DNA of 64,000 nucleotides from Cohnella faecalis. GTDB taxonomy: Bacteria > Bacillota > Bacilli > Paenibacillales > Paenibacillaceae. The DNA is taken from positions 62,001 to 126,000 of the forward strand of contig NZ_QXJM01000063.1 in assembly GCF_003570905.1 (NCBI RefSeq). Reading direction: 5' to 3'. The notes under the pieces are model-generated. The model was not told the DNA's origin. It ran no database searches and saw nothing but the letters and a program-made list of their open reading frames with translations. The translations under genes and the position numbers were made by a program. Shown piece by piece: positions 18,914-28,432 of the stretch (the stretch's first letter is position 1; each line of letters starts with the position of its first letter).

Positions 18914-20529
18914 TTAGGAAGCCGCCAAAATTTCGGTTAGCTTCGATTGCATCGTTTCGGTGCCTACGCGCTGGACGAAATCGTGGAACGATTCTTCGGC
19001 GCTGACTCGCGTTTCCTTGTAGTAGTTGATCAACTGCGCAAGGACGAGCTGAACCTCTTCGCCTTTGACGCGGCCCTTCAGCGCGGTGTTATATTTGGCG
19101 CCGGGTCCGAGCGTGCCGCCGACGGCGATATCGAACGCGTCGATCATGCCGTCCGGAGTCTTGATCAGCGAGCCTTGCAGACCGATATCGGCGACGCTCT
19201 TCTGGCCGCAGCCGTTCGGGCATCCGATGAAATGGATGCGAACCGGCTCTTCCAATTGAACGTTCTCATCGAGGTACTTGGCGACGCGGCGGGCGCGCTC
19301 CTTCGTCTCGACGATGGCAAGATTGCAGAACTCGTTGCCCGTGCAGGATACGGTACGGCTCATGAACCGCTTCGGATCCGGAGTAAGGCGCTGCAGGACA
19401 GGCTCCTTCAGTAGATCTTCGAGCTTGTCATCGGGAACGCCTGTCAGAATCAGGTTTTGCGAAATCGTCGTCCGGATCTTGCCGTCGCCGTATTTGTCGG
19501 CAAGGTCGGCGAGCGCGTCGAATTCGTCGCTGTTCGTCCGGCCAACCGGAACGCTAAGGCCGACATAGTTGAGGCCGGCTTGCTTCTGCGGATGAACGCC
19601 GTCGAAGTAAGAGCCGTTCCAACCGACCGTGCGATCGTCGCCGAGCGATTCCATCGGTCCGATCAGCTCGATCAGCTTCTCCTGGAATTTCTCTACGCCC
19701 AATCGGCGACCAAATACTTGAGACGGGCGACGTGGCGTTTTTCGCGGAAGCCGTGATCGCGGAACAGCGTCGTTACTCCGATAGCGACCTTCAGCACTTC
19801 CTCCGGACGGATGAACATGTCCATCTGACGGGCCAGGTGAGGCTTGGCGGACAATCCTCCGCCGACCATGGCGTGGAAGCCGACGACCTCTTCGCCGTTC
19901 AATACTTTCGTAGCCGGCGTGAAGGACAGGCATTGAATTTCCGCGTTGCAGTTGTTATAGATATTGGCGGAAATGGACATTTTATATTTCCGAGGCAGGT
20001 TGGAGAAGTCACGGTTGTCCAGGAAGAACCGTTCCAGCTCGTCGACCAGCGCGGTCGTGTCCATCAGCTCGTCCGGGTCGATTCCCGCAAGCGGGTTGCC
20101 GACGATCGTACGAGGGCAGTCGCCGCAAGCTTCCGTCGCGGACATGCCGACAGCGTCCAGACGATCGAAAATGTCAGGAAACTGCTCGATCTCGAGCCAG
20201 TGCCATTGAATCGCTTGGCGAGTCGTTACGTCGATCAGCTCGCGCCCGTAGTCGCGGCCGAGAGCCGCAAGCTCGCGAGTCTGGTTGCTCGTCAGGATGC
20301 CGCCCGGAATCCGAACGCGCATCATGAAGTGGCCGTTGTTCGGCTTCTGTTGGTAGACGCCCGCCCATTTGAACAGGTTGAAATCTTCCGCCGGAATCGA
20401 CGCGAAGCCTTCTTTGGAATAGATTTCGCGAATGTCCCGGATAATGTCGAGACCGTCTTTTTCTATTTTGTAAAATTCGAATTTGTTGAGCTTGGCCGGA
20501 TCGTTCATCCATACCGCTTCATAAGCCAT
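18914..20529 (-). pseudogene. Ferredoxin-type nitrite/sulfite reductase with a single-base frameshift
   Basis: Two overlapping frames together give one siroheme reductase of ~538 residues, the normal family size. The 5' part (MAYEAVWMNDPAKLNKFEFY onward) holds KWAGVYQQK, the first half of the enzyme and ACGDCPRTIVGNPLAGID; it stops early after KYLVADWA. The 3' part continues GVEKFQEKLIEL and carries the 4Fe-4S/siroheme cysteines (CTGNEFC and CPNGC). Adding one base in the C run at 19699-19701 restores a continuous frame. ATG 20529 follows AAGGGGAG. The enzyme reduces nitrite or sulfite by six electrons; which one is not decidable here. The defect may be real or a sequencing error. Confidence 0.85.
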
Positions 20530-20609
20530 CGTTGCGACTCCCCTTACCGGAATCCGCCGCACTCAGGCGTACAAATTCCGATTGATTTGGTGTGAAAAAT
20601 ATCGACTTG

Positions 20610-20638
20610 ATCGTACCATATTTCACTTCGCGTCTCAA
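20610..20638 (-). promoter_or_regulatory. SigA-type promoter of the nitrite/sulfite reductase
   Basis: Minus strand: TTGAGA (20638-20633), 17-base spacer, TACGAT (20615-20610). It would start transcription about 75 bases before the ATG. Confidence 0.65.
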
Positions 20639-20754
20639 CCGAATTAGGCGATCTTCGTCCCATAAAACTTACTGATACGACATGCAATCTCGCCTTATAG
20701 TTCGACGCGCCGAAACGGGACTGTGACAAACTTGTTACGGCGGCAACTTCGGAC

Positions 20755-20783
20755 TTGCAAGCCGGTCTCCCAGAAGATAACAT
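20755..20783 (+). promoter_or_regulatory. Likely promoter of the small membrane protein gene
   Basis: TTGCAA, 17-base spacer, TAACAT, about 45 bases before the ATG at 20828. Confidence 0.5.
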
Positions 20784-20827
20784 AGATGAAGATGGGTATC
20801 GTATGACAGAAAAAGGAGGTCCCCCTC

Positions 20828-21037
20828 ATGTTCCTCGCTGGTAACGCGGCGGAAGAGGCTGCTAGCACGTTTACGAACTTCGACATTTTCATGGTCATTT
20901 TCACGGTTCTGATCGTTGTCGCGCTAGTTCGCTTGCTTCTGCAAAGACCGCGCAAAAACATATTCGCCATCGGCTTCACCACGGTCTCCCTTTTGGTGTT
21001 CCTCATCGCGGATTGGAAAATGCTAAGCGGCTGGTAA
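20828..21037 (+). CDS. DUF2759-like small membrane protein
   Basis: 69 residues with two hydrophobic helices (FMVIFTVLIVVALVRLLL and IFAIGFTTVSLLVFLIADW) joined by a basic turn (QRPRKN). Size and layout fit the DUF2759/YqgW family of Bacilli; function unknown. A perfect AAAGGAGGT ribosome site precedes ATG 20828, and a terminator follows, so it is a single-gene unit. Confidence 0.65.
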   Translation: MFLAGNAAEEAASTFTNFDIFMVIFTVLIVVALVRLLLQRPRKNIFAIGFTTVSLLVFLIADWKMLSGW

Positions 21038-21056
21038 TCGAATAAGGGAGTTTGCG

Positions 21057-21096
21057 AAGCGGGTTGAGGAGCGAATAGCTCCTTGGCCCGCTTTTT
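21057..21096 (+). terminator. Terminator after the small membrane protein gene
   Basis: AAGCGGG pairs with CCCGCTT with an inner GGAGC/GCTCC stem, then TTTTT. Confidence 0.8.
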
Positions 21097-21263
21097 CCGT
21101 TGTCACTTAGAAAGGATTATTAGTTTTTCGATCTATTTGCCAAAGGCGTTATTGCTCGAAAAAAGTGGAATAATGCACGAGTTACATATTCTCTCAATTA
21201 GGATCATATGGTAAATTAGTAGAGTTACCCATTGAAATAAATCCCAGATTGGAGAGACGCCCT

Positions 21264-22391
21264 TTGTTCAGCATGAATCGTCTCAAGGCGATCGCAGCAC
21301 TTCTTCTTGCCACAGTCATCGTAACGGGAACCTCGGCCGCAGCCGCATCTAACGACAACGGTTCGGTAAAGTTGGACGCGAAGCTTATCAACGGCGAGGT
21401 TTATGTAAAAGCATCATCGGTAGTCGCCCAGCTAGGCGGTTCGGGCACCTACGATGCAACGTCCAAGAAGTACACATACACGATGGGGTCAATCGTGCCG
21501 GACGTTATCAAACGAGTATCGCCCTCGGTAGTGGCCATTATCGGCAAGCCGGACGACGCGAATGCGGGCAATCGTTATTCGCTCGCGCACGGCACCGGCG
21601 TTATCGTCAAGAAAGACGGCTGGATTTTGACCAACGCTCACGTCGTTAAAGATATGAAGAGCATCGTAGTCGTCACCTCGGACGGGCAGGAGCTAACAGG
21701 AACCCGCAAGCAGATGGACGTAACCAGCGATCTTGCTCTTGTCAAAGTCTCTGCGACCAATTTGAAGCCGGCAACCTTCGCGGCCTCCCCGCTCAAAGTG
21801 CAAGCGGGAGAAACGGTGATCGCGATCGGTACTCCCGTGTCGTTCGCCTTGCGAAATACGGCGACGGTCGGAGTCATTAGCGGCATGAACCGCTCGGTGT
21901 CGTCGGACTACAATTTGCTGCAGACCGATGCGGCAATCAACCCCGGCAACAGCGGAGGTCCGCTCGTGAACCTGAAAGGAGAAATCGTAGGCATCAACTC
22001 GATGAAGTTCGTCGACGTCGATATCGACAGCATGGGATTCGCCATACCGGCTGACACCGTCCAGTACGTGTTAAATCACTTCTACAAGTACGGCAAGGTA
22101 AAGAGGGCTTCTCTAGGATTGGAGCTCGAGGAAAGCTGGTCGGCCATCGTCGGGCTGCCGACCGACGAGCCGATGACCGTCACCGCGATTTCTTCACCGG
22201 GTGCGGAAAAGGCGGGCATCCGCGTTGGAGACGAGCTTTATGCGGTAGGCGGCAAACAAGTATCGACGATCGTCGAGCTGAATGAACTGCTCAAGTCGTA
22301 CTTGCCGGATCAGAAGGTGTCGATCACGCTGCTTTCCGACGGCGATCTCGTTACCCGGCAGTTGACGCTGTCGGCCAGCTTGGCCCAATAA
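21264..22391 (+). CDS. Secreted HtrA/DegP-type serine protease with stalk-like N-terminus
   Basis: 375 residues. Signal peptide MFSMNRLKAIAALLLATVIV, then a partial copper-amine-oxidase-type stalk segment (LINGEVYVKASSVVAQL). The trypsin-like domain has the full triad: H126 in TNAHVV, D156 in SDLALV, S230 in GNSGGPL. A C-terminal PDZ domain (ISSPGAEKAGIRVGDELYA) follows. It would act outside the membrane in degrading or refolding damaged proteins. TTG 21264 is chosen because GGAGAG lies seven bases upstream; ATG 21273 is the alternative. The next gene follows after 31 bases, so both are likely one operon. Confidence 0.88.
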   Translation: MFSMNRLKAIAALLLATVIVTGTSAAAASNDNGSVKLDAKLINGEVYVKASSVVAQLGGSGTYDATSKKYTYTMGSIVPDVIKRVSPSVVAIIGKPDDANAGNRYSLAHGTGVIVKKDGWILTNAHVVKDMKSIVVVTSDGQELTGTRKQMDVTSDLALVKVSATNLKPATFAASPLKVQAGETVIAIGTPVSFALRNTATVGVISGMNRSVSSDYNLLQTDAAINPGNSGGPLVNLKGEIVGINSMKFVDVDIDSMGFAIPADTVQYVLNHFYKYGKVKRASLGLELEESWSAIVGLPTDEPMTVTAISSPGAEKAGIRVGDELYAVGGKQVSTIVELNELLKSYLPDQKVSITLLSDGDLVTRQLTLSASLAQ

Positions 22392-22422
22392 CTTATATAT
22401 CTTCTAAGGAGCAATCACGTTT

Positions 22423-24339
22423 ATGAAATCCAAACTCACAGCTATCGCACTTGTATTCGCGCTTATTTTTACGTTTGCATTGCCCGCCCAGGCCGCTGCG
22501 GCGCTTGATATCAAGCTCAAGATAGGCAGTGACCAAATGACCGTTAACGGCAAAGCTTCGAAAATAACGGCCCCATACAAAACGGGTTCGACGGTCATGG
22601 TTCCGCTGGCTGTCGTTACGAAAGCGATCGGCGCGAAGCTGACGCTCAAAAACACCAAGACGATCACGTTAACCTATCAAAAGCACACCGTAGTAGTCAC
22701 GATTGGCAGCAAAGCCGCTACATTCGACGGCAAGAAGGTCGATCTGGCCGTCGCTCCCGTGAACAAAAGCAACGTAACGATGGTTCCGACAAAAGTAATC
22801 GAAGGGCTCGGAGCCAAAGTGACGATTAATGCGAGCACCAAGGAAGTTCGCATTACCGTTGCGGCTACTCCTGCAACGACGACAGGTGGAGGCACCGGAG
22901 GAGGCACGACGGGTTCGACTATTAATACCGATGCGGGCAAATCTAAGGTCGGAGACAGCTATTACGGCTGGTCGATTAACTACCCTACAGGGCTAGTTCT
23001 AGACTATCAATCCGAAGACGGGGACGCGATCGAGTTCCGAGACGTCAAGAAAGAATATTATTTGGGCGTGTTCGTAATGGAAGAGCTTGATGCGTTGACA
23101 GTCGAAGAGAAGCGTCAGACGCTCTATGGGTACTTCGATAAAGGCGAATCATTAGTCGACAAGCAGACAGTAAAAGCTGCAGCTCAAACCTATGAGAAAA
23201 TCACTTCCAAAAACAAGGAAGGCTTCTACTTCGAATATCGCGGTATTCAGGCAAACGGGCGAATGTACGTGATCATATTCGGCAAAAAAACGGCGAATGC
23301 CTCCGAACTTAGCCGCTACACGAATGTGCTCGACAGCTTCAAAACAACGTTCGACGCCTCGGATCGCACATTGAAAAACTTGACTAAAATCATCGCGGGC
23401 TACAAAGCGTTCAAAAACGCAGATTATGGGTTATCCGTAGTGCTTCCGAAAGAGTGGACGGCCAACACGGAAGATTATGTGTACCCGATGTACCAGTCGA
23501 AGAATAGATTTTTGTCGGTGGAAGCAACTTCGCTAGTCGAGGGCGATACGCTAGACGCCTGGGTGAAAAGGGAAGTAGAGCGATTCCACAATAAGTACGT
23601 TGAAGCTTACCGCAAGGATTCGGAGCCGACCGCGATTACTTGGAACGGCATTCAAGCAAAGCTATACAAGACGTCTTTTTCGAACGACACAACCAACTGG
23701 GCAAGCAATTATTCGATTTACGCGGTTCAAGGCAATTACAGGTACGAGATAACTTACGCCTTCATCGACGGGCAACAGGCCGATTCCGAAAGTCTTTTCG
23801 CGGACATACTCCGCACGTTGAAGGTAGATTTCAATTTCATCGCCCAGAATTTCGGCACGATTACGGATGACTCCGATCTGGCCGATGTTAATGCAACCGT
23901 TACGAAAACGAGCAGGAAGTATGGTTATTCCATCACGTTGCCCGAGCAATGGTATGGCGTAAAAAAGGACTTTGAAAAAGAAGAGGTTCTTTACTTACTC
24001 GACGGCGGCAATTTTTCCATTTACGTCGTTGAGGACGTTTCGGATTTTAGCAATTTCAGTTGGGCCATTGACGAGGAATACCGCAAGATGGTCGCCGAAG
24101 AAAAAAATATGAAGGTCGTGGAGAGTGTGACGATTATGATCGCAGGTGCGCCTGCTAAAAAAATCGTACTAGAAAACTCGGGAACAGATAAGGAAAATCC
24201 AAGCCGGAGCATCGCCTATTTCATTTGGAAAAACGGAAAAGTGTATGTTGCTGAAGGCAGCTATTATGTAGCTAATGGAACCGAATTTATTACGAAACAA
24301 CTGGAAACGGCTACGAATTCATTCACGTTCACCAATTGA
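22423..24339 (+). CDS. Secreted stalk-domain protein with three PsbP-like repeats
   Basis: 638 residues. Signal peptide MKSKLTAIALVFALIFTFAL, cleaved near AQA-AA. Residues ~28-150 form a copper-amine-oxidase N-terminal-like stalk domain (GSTVMVPLAVVTKAIGAKL, VTMVPTKVIEGLGAKV). A Thr/Gly linker follows, then three copies of a PsbP/DUF1795-like domain, each opening with a Y-G/S-[IV] strand: YGWSINYPTGL, YGLSVVLPKEW and YGYSITLPEQW. AAGGAG lies 11 bases before ATG 22423. Co-transcription with the HtrA-type protease suggests a shared extracytoplasmic task; partner or substrate unknown. Confidence 0.8.
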   Translation: MKSKLTAIALVFALIFTFALPAQAAAALDIKLKIGSDQMTVNGKASKITAPYKTGSTVMVPLAVVTKAIGAKLTLKNTKTITLTYQKHTVVVTIGSKAATFDGKKVDLAVAPVNKSNVTMVPTKVIEGLGAKVTINASTKEVRITVAATPATTTGGGTGGGTTGSTINTDAGKSKVGDSYYGWSINYPTGLVLDYQSEDGDAIEFRDVKKEYYLGVFVMEELDALTVEEKRQTLYGYFDKGESLVDKQTVKAAAQTYEKITSKNKEGFYFEYRGIQANGRMYVIIFGKKTANASELSRYTNVLDSFKTTFDASDRTLKNLTKIIAGYKAFKNADYGLSVVLPKEWTANTEDYVYPMYQSKNRFLSVEATSLVEGDTLDAWVKREVERFHNKYVEAYRKDSEPTAITWNGIQAKLYKTSFSNDTTNWASNYSIYAVQGNYRYEITYAFIDGQQADSESLFADILRTLKVDFNFIAQNFGTITDDSDLADVNATVTKTSRKYGYSITLPEQWYGVKKDFEKEEVLYLLDGGNFSIYVVEDVSDFSNFSWAIDEEYRKMVAEEKNMKVVESVTIMIAGAPAKKIVLENSGTDKENPSRSIAYFIWKNGKVYVAEGSYYVANGTEFITKQLETATNSFTFTN

Positions 24340-24359
24340 CCTGTATGGTGAAAGATCTT

Positions 24360-24402
24360 ACTGCCCGCAAGAGGGAGAATCTCCCTCGGCGGGCGGTTTT
24401 TC
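24360..24402 (+). terminator. Terminator of the HtrA operon
   Basis: CTGCCCGC and GAGGGAG pair with CTCCCTC and GCGGGCGG, followed by TTTTTCTTT. Confidence 0.85.
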
Positions 24403-24407
24403 TTTGT

Positions 24408-24437
24408 TTGGCCCCCGTCCGCCGGGTTTGGTATACT
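24408..24437 (+). promoter_or_regulatory. Promoter of the U32 peptidase gene
   Basis: TTGGCC (24408-24413), 18-base spacer, TATACT (24432-24437) with an upstream TGG giving an extended -10. Confidence 0.6.
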
Positions 24438-24488
24438 AAGGGGTGACGATGCCGCGATAGAATCGGCATGCTGGAGGATGGAACGACG

Positions 24489-27011
24489 ATGATGATAGAT
24501 AAGAGCGCCTTGCGGCGTGAAGATATTGAACTGCTTGCTCCCGCAGGAGACTGGGAATGCTTGCGCGCAGCCGTGGCGAACGGGGCCGATGCCGTCTTTT
24601 TCGGGGTCGAGAAATTCAACGCTCGCGCCCGCGCCCATAATTTTCAGACGGGCGAGCTGCCGGAAATGATGAAATTCCTTCACCGCTATGGGGTGAAGGG
24701 CTTCTTGACGTTTAATATTCTCGTGTTCGAGGACGAGCTTCCGGACGCTAAGAAGCTGATCGAGGCATGCATCGACGCCGGAGTCGACGCCGTCATCGTA
24801 CAGGATCTCGGCTTGGTGAAGATGATTCGCGAGATTTCGCCCGACTTCCCGATTCACGGCTCCACGCAAATGACGATTACTTCGCCGGAGGCCGTCGAAT
24901 TCACGAAGCCGTTCGGGCTGGAGCGCGTCGTTCTCGGCCGGGAGAACAATCTCAAGCAGATCCGCCAAATCGGAGAGCAGGCGAAGCTGCCTATGGAAGT
25001 GTTCGTACACGGGGCTCTCTGCGTATCTTATTCCGGTCAATGCTTAACGTCGGAAATGTGGGGCGGCCGCTCGGCGAATCGCGGGGAGTGCGCGCAAGCG
25101 TGCCGTCTGCCTTACGATCTGATGGTGGACGGCGTTCATCAGCCGATGGGGGATATCGCTTATTTGCTGTCGCCGAAGGACTTGGCTGCGATCGATATTG
25201 TGCCGGAGCTGATCGAAGCGGGAGTCGCCTCCTTCAAGATCGAAGGCCGTCTGAAGAGCCCTGAATACGTCGCGAACGTCGTCGGCAAATATCGGCGCGA
25301 GATCGACAAGTACTTCGCGGGCGATGAATCCGAACCGTCGGAGCAAGAAATCCGCGAGCTGCAGCAGAGCTTCTCGCGAGGCTTCACCCACGGCTTTCTG
25401 GACGGAACGAACAACAAGCTGCTCGTGGAAGGGACGTTCCCGAAAAGCCGGGGAGTCTACCTTGGGCGCGTGGAGAAGGTGTTGCGCGACGCGGTCGTTT
25501 GCCGGATCGAAGCGCCTTTGAAGCGGGGAGACGGCATCGTGTTCGACGCTGGCGATCCGACGAAGAAGGAAGAGGGCGGACGGGTGTACGACGTGCGCCG
25601 CTCCGGCGTTAAGCTGGAAGGCGAAGCGCCTCAGGGCGATCTTATCGAGATCGTGCCGGGCCGCAATGACGTGGATTTGAGCCGCGTGCGCGAAGGGAAT
25701 CGGATCTGGAAGACGAGCGACCCGGCGCTGGACCGTCGGCTGCGCAGCACGTTCGAGACGGAGAAGCCTTACCGAACGTTCCCGACGGCGGTATCCGTCT
25801 TCGGTCAGGAAGGCTCGCCGCTTCGGACGATTTGGACCGATCTGTCGCGCGGAACGACGGTGGCCGTCGAGTCGGAGATGCCTCTGGAGCGCGCGGAGAA
25901 GCGCCCGCTTGGGCATGAGATTCTGAGCGAGCAGCTCGGTCGCCTGGGAGGAACGCTTCTCCACTTGGAGAAGCTGGAAGTATCGCTGAAGGGCGATGTT
26001 ATCGTACCGAAGAGCGAGCTGAACCGGATCCGACGCGAAGCGGCCGAGCAGCTTGAGCTGCTTCGCGAAGCGCCGCCAAAGTATGTGAAGCGTGAACTGG
26101 CGGACGTATACGCGGATTCGCCGGCAGAGGCCGAAACCGTTAACGGCAAGGACGTCCGGTTAACCGCGCTGTGCCGGACGCTGGAGCAAGTGAAAGCAGC
26201 CGTGAAGACGGATGTTGCGATGATCTACGCCGATTTCGAATTCATCAAGCAGTTTCCCGATGCCATCGCCGTTTGCCGCGAAGCGGGCAAGCCGATCGCG
26301 CTGGCGACTCCGCGCATTCATATGCCCGGAGAGAACGGGTACCACCGGAACATTCTGAACTTGAAGCCCGACGCGGTGCTCGTCCGCAATACGGGCGCTC
26401 TCTATTATTATTTGCGGGAGCGGATGGCCAAGCCGGATGCCGAGCATCCGCTGCTGATCGGGGATTTCTCGCTTAACGTGGCTAACCATAAGACGGTAAG
26501 CCTGTTCCGCGAAGCGGGTGTAGACGTGGTGACGCCCTCTTACGATTTGAATATTCAGCAGATGGTCGATCTTCTGAGGCGTGCGGATACGTCGCATCTT
26601 GAGGTCGTCATCCACCAGCATATGCCGATGTTCCATACCGAGCATTGCGTCTATTGCACGTTCATGAGCGAAGGGACGAATTACACAAATTGCGGCCGCC
26701 CATGCGAGGAGAAACGCGCTTCCTTGCAGGACCGCATCGGGATGTCGCATCCGGTTCGCGTCGACGAAGGCTGCCGCAACACGGTGTACAACGCTATCGA
26801 GCAGTCCGGAGCGGAGTACGCGACGACGTTCCTAGAGCTTGGCGTCAGCTCGTACCGGATCGAATTTTTGGAAGAGAACGCCGACAAAGTGCGCGAGGTA
26901 ATCGGCTTGTACCGCGCGGCGTTCGAAGGCCGGATCAGCGGAACGGAAGTATGGCGCAAGCTGAAAGCAATCAATCAGCTTGGCGTAACGCGAGGGCAGC
27001 TCGTGAGATAA
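24489..27011 (+). CDS. Long U32 family peptidase-like protein (RlhA type)
   Basis: 840 residues. The N-terminal half is a U32/TIM-barrel-like domain (ELLAPAGDWECLRAAVANG, FVHGALCVSYSGQC, then ANRGECAQACRLPY) with the conserved Cys set. A middle DUF3656-type region follows, and the C-terminal part has further cysteines (HCVYCTFMSEGTNYTNCGRPC). This long two-part form occurs in many Firmicutes. The E. coli relative RlhA is needed for hydroxylation of 23S rRNA C2501; activity here is inference. ATG 24489 follows GGAGG at 24473-24477; an earlier ATG lies upstream of that site. Confidence 0.85.
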   Translation: MMIDKSALRREDIELLAPAGDWECLRAAVANGADAVFFGVEKFNARARAHNFQTGELPEMMKFLHRYGVKGFLTFNILVFEDELPDAKKLIEACIDAGVDAVIVQDLGLVKMIREISPDFPIHGSTQMTITSPEAVEFTKPFGLERVVLGRENNLKQIRQIGEQAKLPMEVFVHGALCVSYSGQCLTSEMWGGRSANRGECAQACRLPYDLMVDGVHQPMGDIAYLLSPKDLAAIDIVPELIEAGVASFKIEGRLKSPEYVANVVGKYRREIDKYFAGDESEPSEQEIRELQQSFSRGFTHGFLDGTNNKLLVEGTFPKSRGVYLGRVEKVLRDAVVCRIEAPLKRGDGIVFDAGDPTKKEEGGRVYDVRRSGVKLEGEAPQGDLIEIVPGRNDVDLSRVREGNRIWKTSDPALDRRLRSTFETEKPYRTFPTAVSVFGQEGSPLRTIWTDLSRGTTVAVESEMPLERAEKRPLGHEILSEQLGRLGGTLLHLEKLEVSLKGDVIVPKSELNRIRREAAEQLELLREAPPKYVKRELADVYADSPAEAETVNGKDVRLTALCRTLEQVKAAVKTDVAMIYADFEFIKQFPDAIAVCREAGKPIALATPRIHMPGENGYHRNILNLKPDAVLVRNTGALYYYLRERMAKPDAEHPLLIGDFSLNVANHKTVSLFREAGVDVVTPSYDLNIQQMVDLLRRADTSHLEVVIHQHMPMFHTEHCVYCTFMSEGTNYTNCGRPCEEKRASLQDRIGMSHPVRVDEGCRNTVYNAIEQSGAEYATTFLELGVSSYRIEFLEENADKVREVIGLYRAAFEGRISGTEVWRKLKAINQLGVTRGQLVR

Positions 27012-27056
27012 GATAACGCAGAAGGGGCGCTCTCAACAGGCGCTCCCCAACCGCAA

Positions 27057-27107
27057 CAAAAGCACCTCCTTCTCCACATTACCGGTGGAAAACGGAGGTG
27101 CTTTTGT
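27057..27107. terminator. Bidirectional terminator between the U32 gene and the CAP gene
   Basis: AAAAGCACCTCC pairs exactly with GGAGGTGCTTTT, with A and T runs outside, between convergent genes. Confidence 0.88.
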
Positions 27108-27147
27108 TTATAGGACGAAGTAAAATTCAGAAGCCCAAATCGACCGT

Positions 27148-28152
27148 TTATTTAAGCGGAGTGAAGAAATTTTGCGTGTAGTAAATGCCGTACTCGCCGC
27201 CGAAGGCGACGCCTGCGCCAAATTTGGCGATGGCCGAGAGCAAATTTTTGCGATGACCGGCCGAGTTCATCCACGATTCGTGGGCGAATATCGCATTGTC
27301 CTGTCCGGCCGCGATATTCTCCGCCGCAAGACGGTAAGCGATGCCTTGCTTTTCCATCCGGTCGAACGGGCTTTTGCCGTCGGGATTCTCATGATCGAAA
27401 AACTTGCGGGCCGCCATATCCGCGCTGTGAAGCCGAGCCGTCTTGGCGGCAGTATCGTCCCACTTGAACGGAGCGAGTTCCATTCGCACGCGGACGGAGT
27501 TGGCCAGATCGAACAGCTCGCGTTCGTACGCCGCTTGCAGCTTGGCGTTTTTGACTGTCGCCGTGGCGGTTGTGGCCGTTTTCTTATCCATGACTAGCAT
27601 AGAGGTTACCGTGTTCTTGGCGTGAATGTCGTAGAATAGCGTAACGATTCCCGTGCCTACCGTGTAACGGCCAAGCTCCTTGCCATCGTTGAGCTTCCAA
27701 GTCGTATTGCCGATCTTTAACGTCGTTAGAGGCTTGCCGAGCTTTGCCTCGGCATCTTTTCGCGTCGTTCCGATGGCGATCCCGGCATTCGATTTAACTC
27801 CGGCGGCGTTGCTGTAGGCGGCAACGACCCGGCCGGCCGCTACGCCTATTTGCGCATATTGCTTGTAGTCTTTGTTATAGACGAACCAGGTAAACCCATA
27901 TTCGCTCGGGTCTTTGCGGTTAGGCTCGCCCAGCTTCTGTATTAACGTTTTTTCCGTTGTGCCGATCGTAATGCCTCGGATGGGGAACAACTTTTCGGTG
28001 AGCGGCTTGGTCGTGCTGTCGGCTGCGGCGGCAAGCACCTTGTAGGTTGACGTCGGATAGGGGGCAGCGAAGCCTAAGAGAAACGTTGCGGCCAGCGTAA
28101 GCAAGCCCCATTTGCCGATGCGCATGGTTATTCGGGACAAAGAACGTTGCAT
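27148..28152 (-). CDS. Secreted CAP-domain protein with CAP-associated N-terminal repeats
   Basis: 334 residues. The N-terminus has a signal/anchor helix (WGLLTLAATFLLGFAAP). Two CAP-associated repeats follow (IRGITIGTTEKTLIQKLGEP and IAIGTTRKDAEAKLGKP), then a C-terminal CAP/SCP domain with LANSVRVRMELAPFKWD, HSADMAARKFFDHENPDG, AAENIAAG and HESWMNSAGHRKNLL. The layout matches Bacilli YlbC-type proteins. The role of these CAP domains outside the cell is not settled. ATG 28152 follows GGGGAGGG; a TATAAT element on the minus strand lies at 28203-28198. Confidence 0.87.
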   Translation of the reverse strand: MQRSLSRITMRIGKWGLLTLAATFLLGFAAPYPTSTYKVLAAAADSTTKPLTEKLFPIRGITIGTTEKTLIQKLGEPNRKDPSEYGFTWFVYNKDYKQYAQIGVAAGRVVAAYSNAAGVKSNAGIAIGTTRKDAEAKLGKPLTTLKIGNTTWKLNDGKELGRYTVGTGIVTLFYDIHAKNTVTSMLVMDKKTATTATATVKNAKLQAAYERELFDLANSVRVRMELAPFKWDDTAAKTARLHSADMAARKFFDHENPDGKSPFDRMEKQGIAYRLAAENIAAGQDNAIFAHESWMNSAGHRKNLLSAIAKFGAGVAFGGEYGIYYTQNFFTPLK

Positions 28153-28432
28153 ATGAAAGCCCTCCCCGTTGGTAGCCGTGCGAAGACGCACTTCTCTATT
28201 ATATCGGCAGAACTTGCGGAATCCTTCATTCAAGGCTCCATTTTTATTGAAGTATGATTGCCGGTCCGATTTCGCCCTGCTTGGAAAACCGACAAGAGGA
28301 TATTTTTTCAAGAGGGGCAAGCTTTCGCAAAATTAACAATGCGCTGACGCAAACCGCATAATGCCCTTTCATAGCCATGCTACACTCCTTGCATTCAATC
28401 GATATCCGAAGAAACCAGGGAGGAATGCGTTT

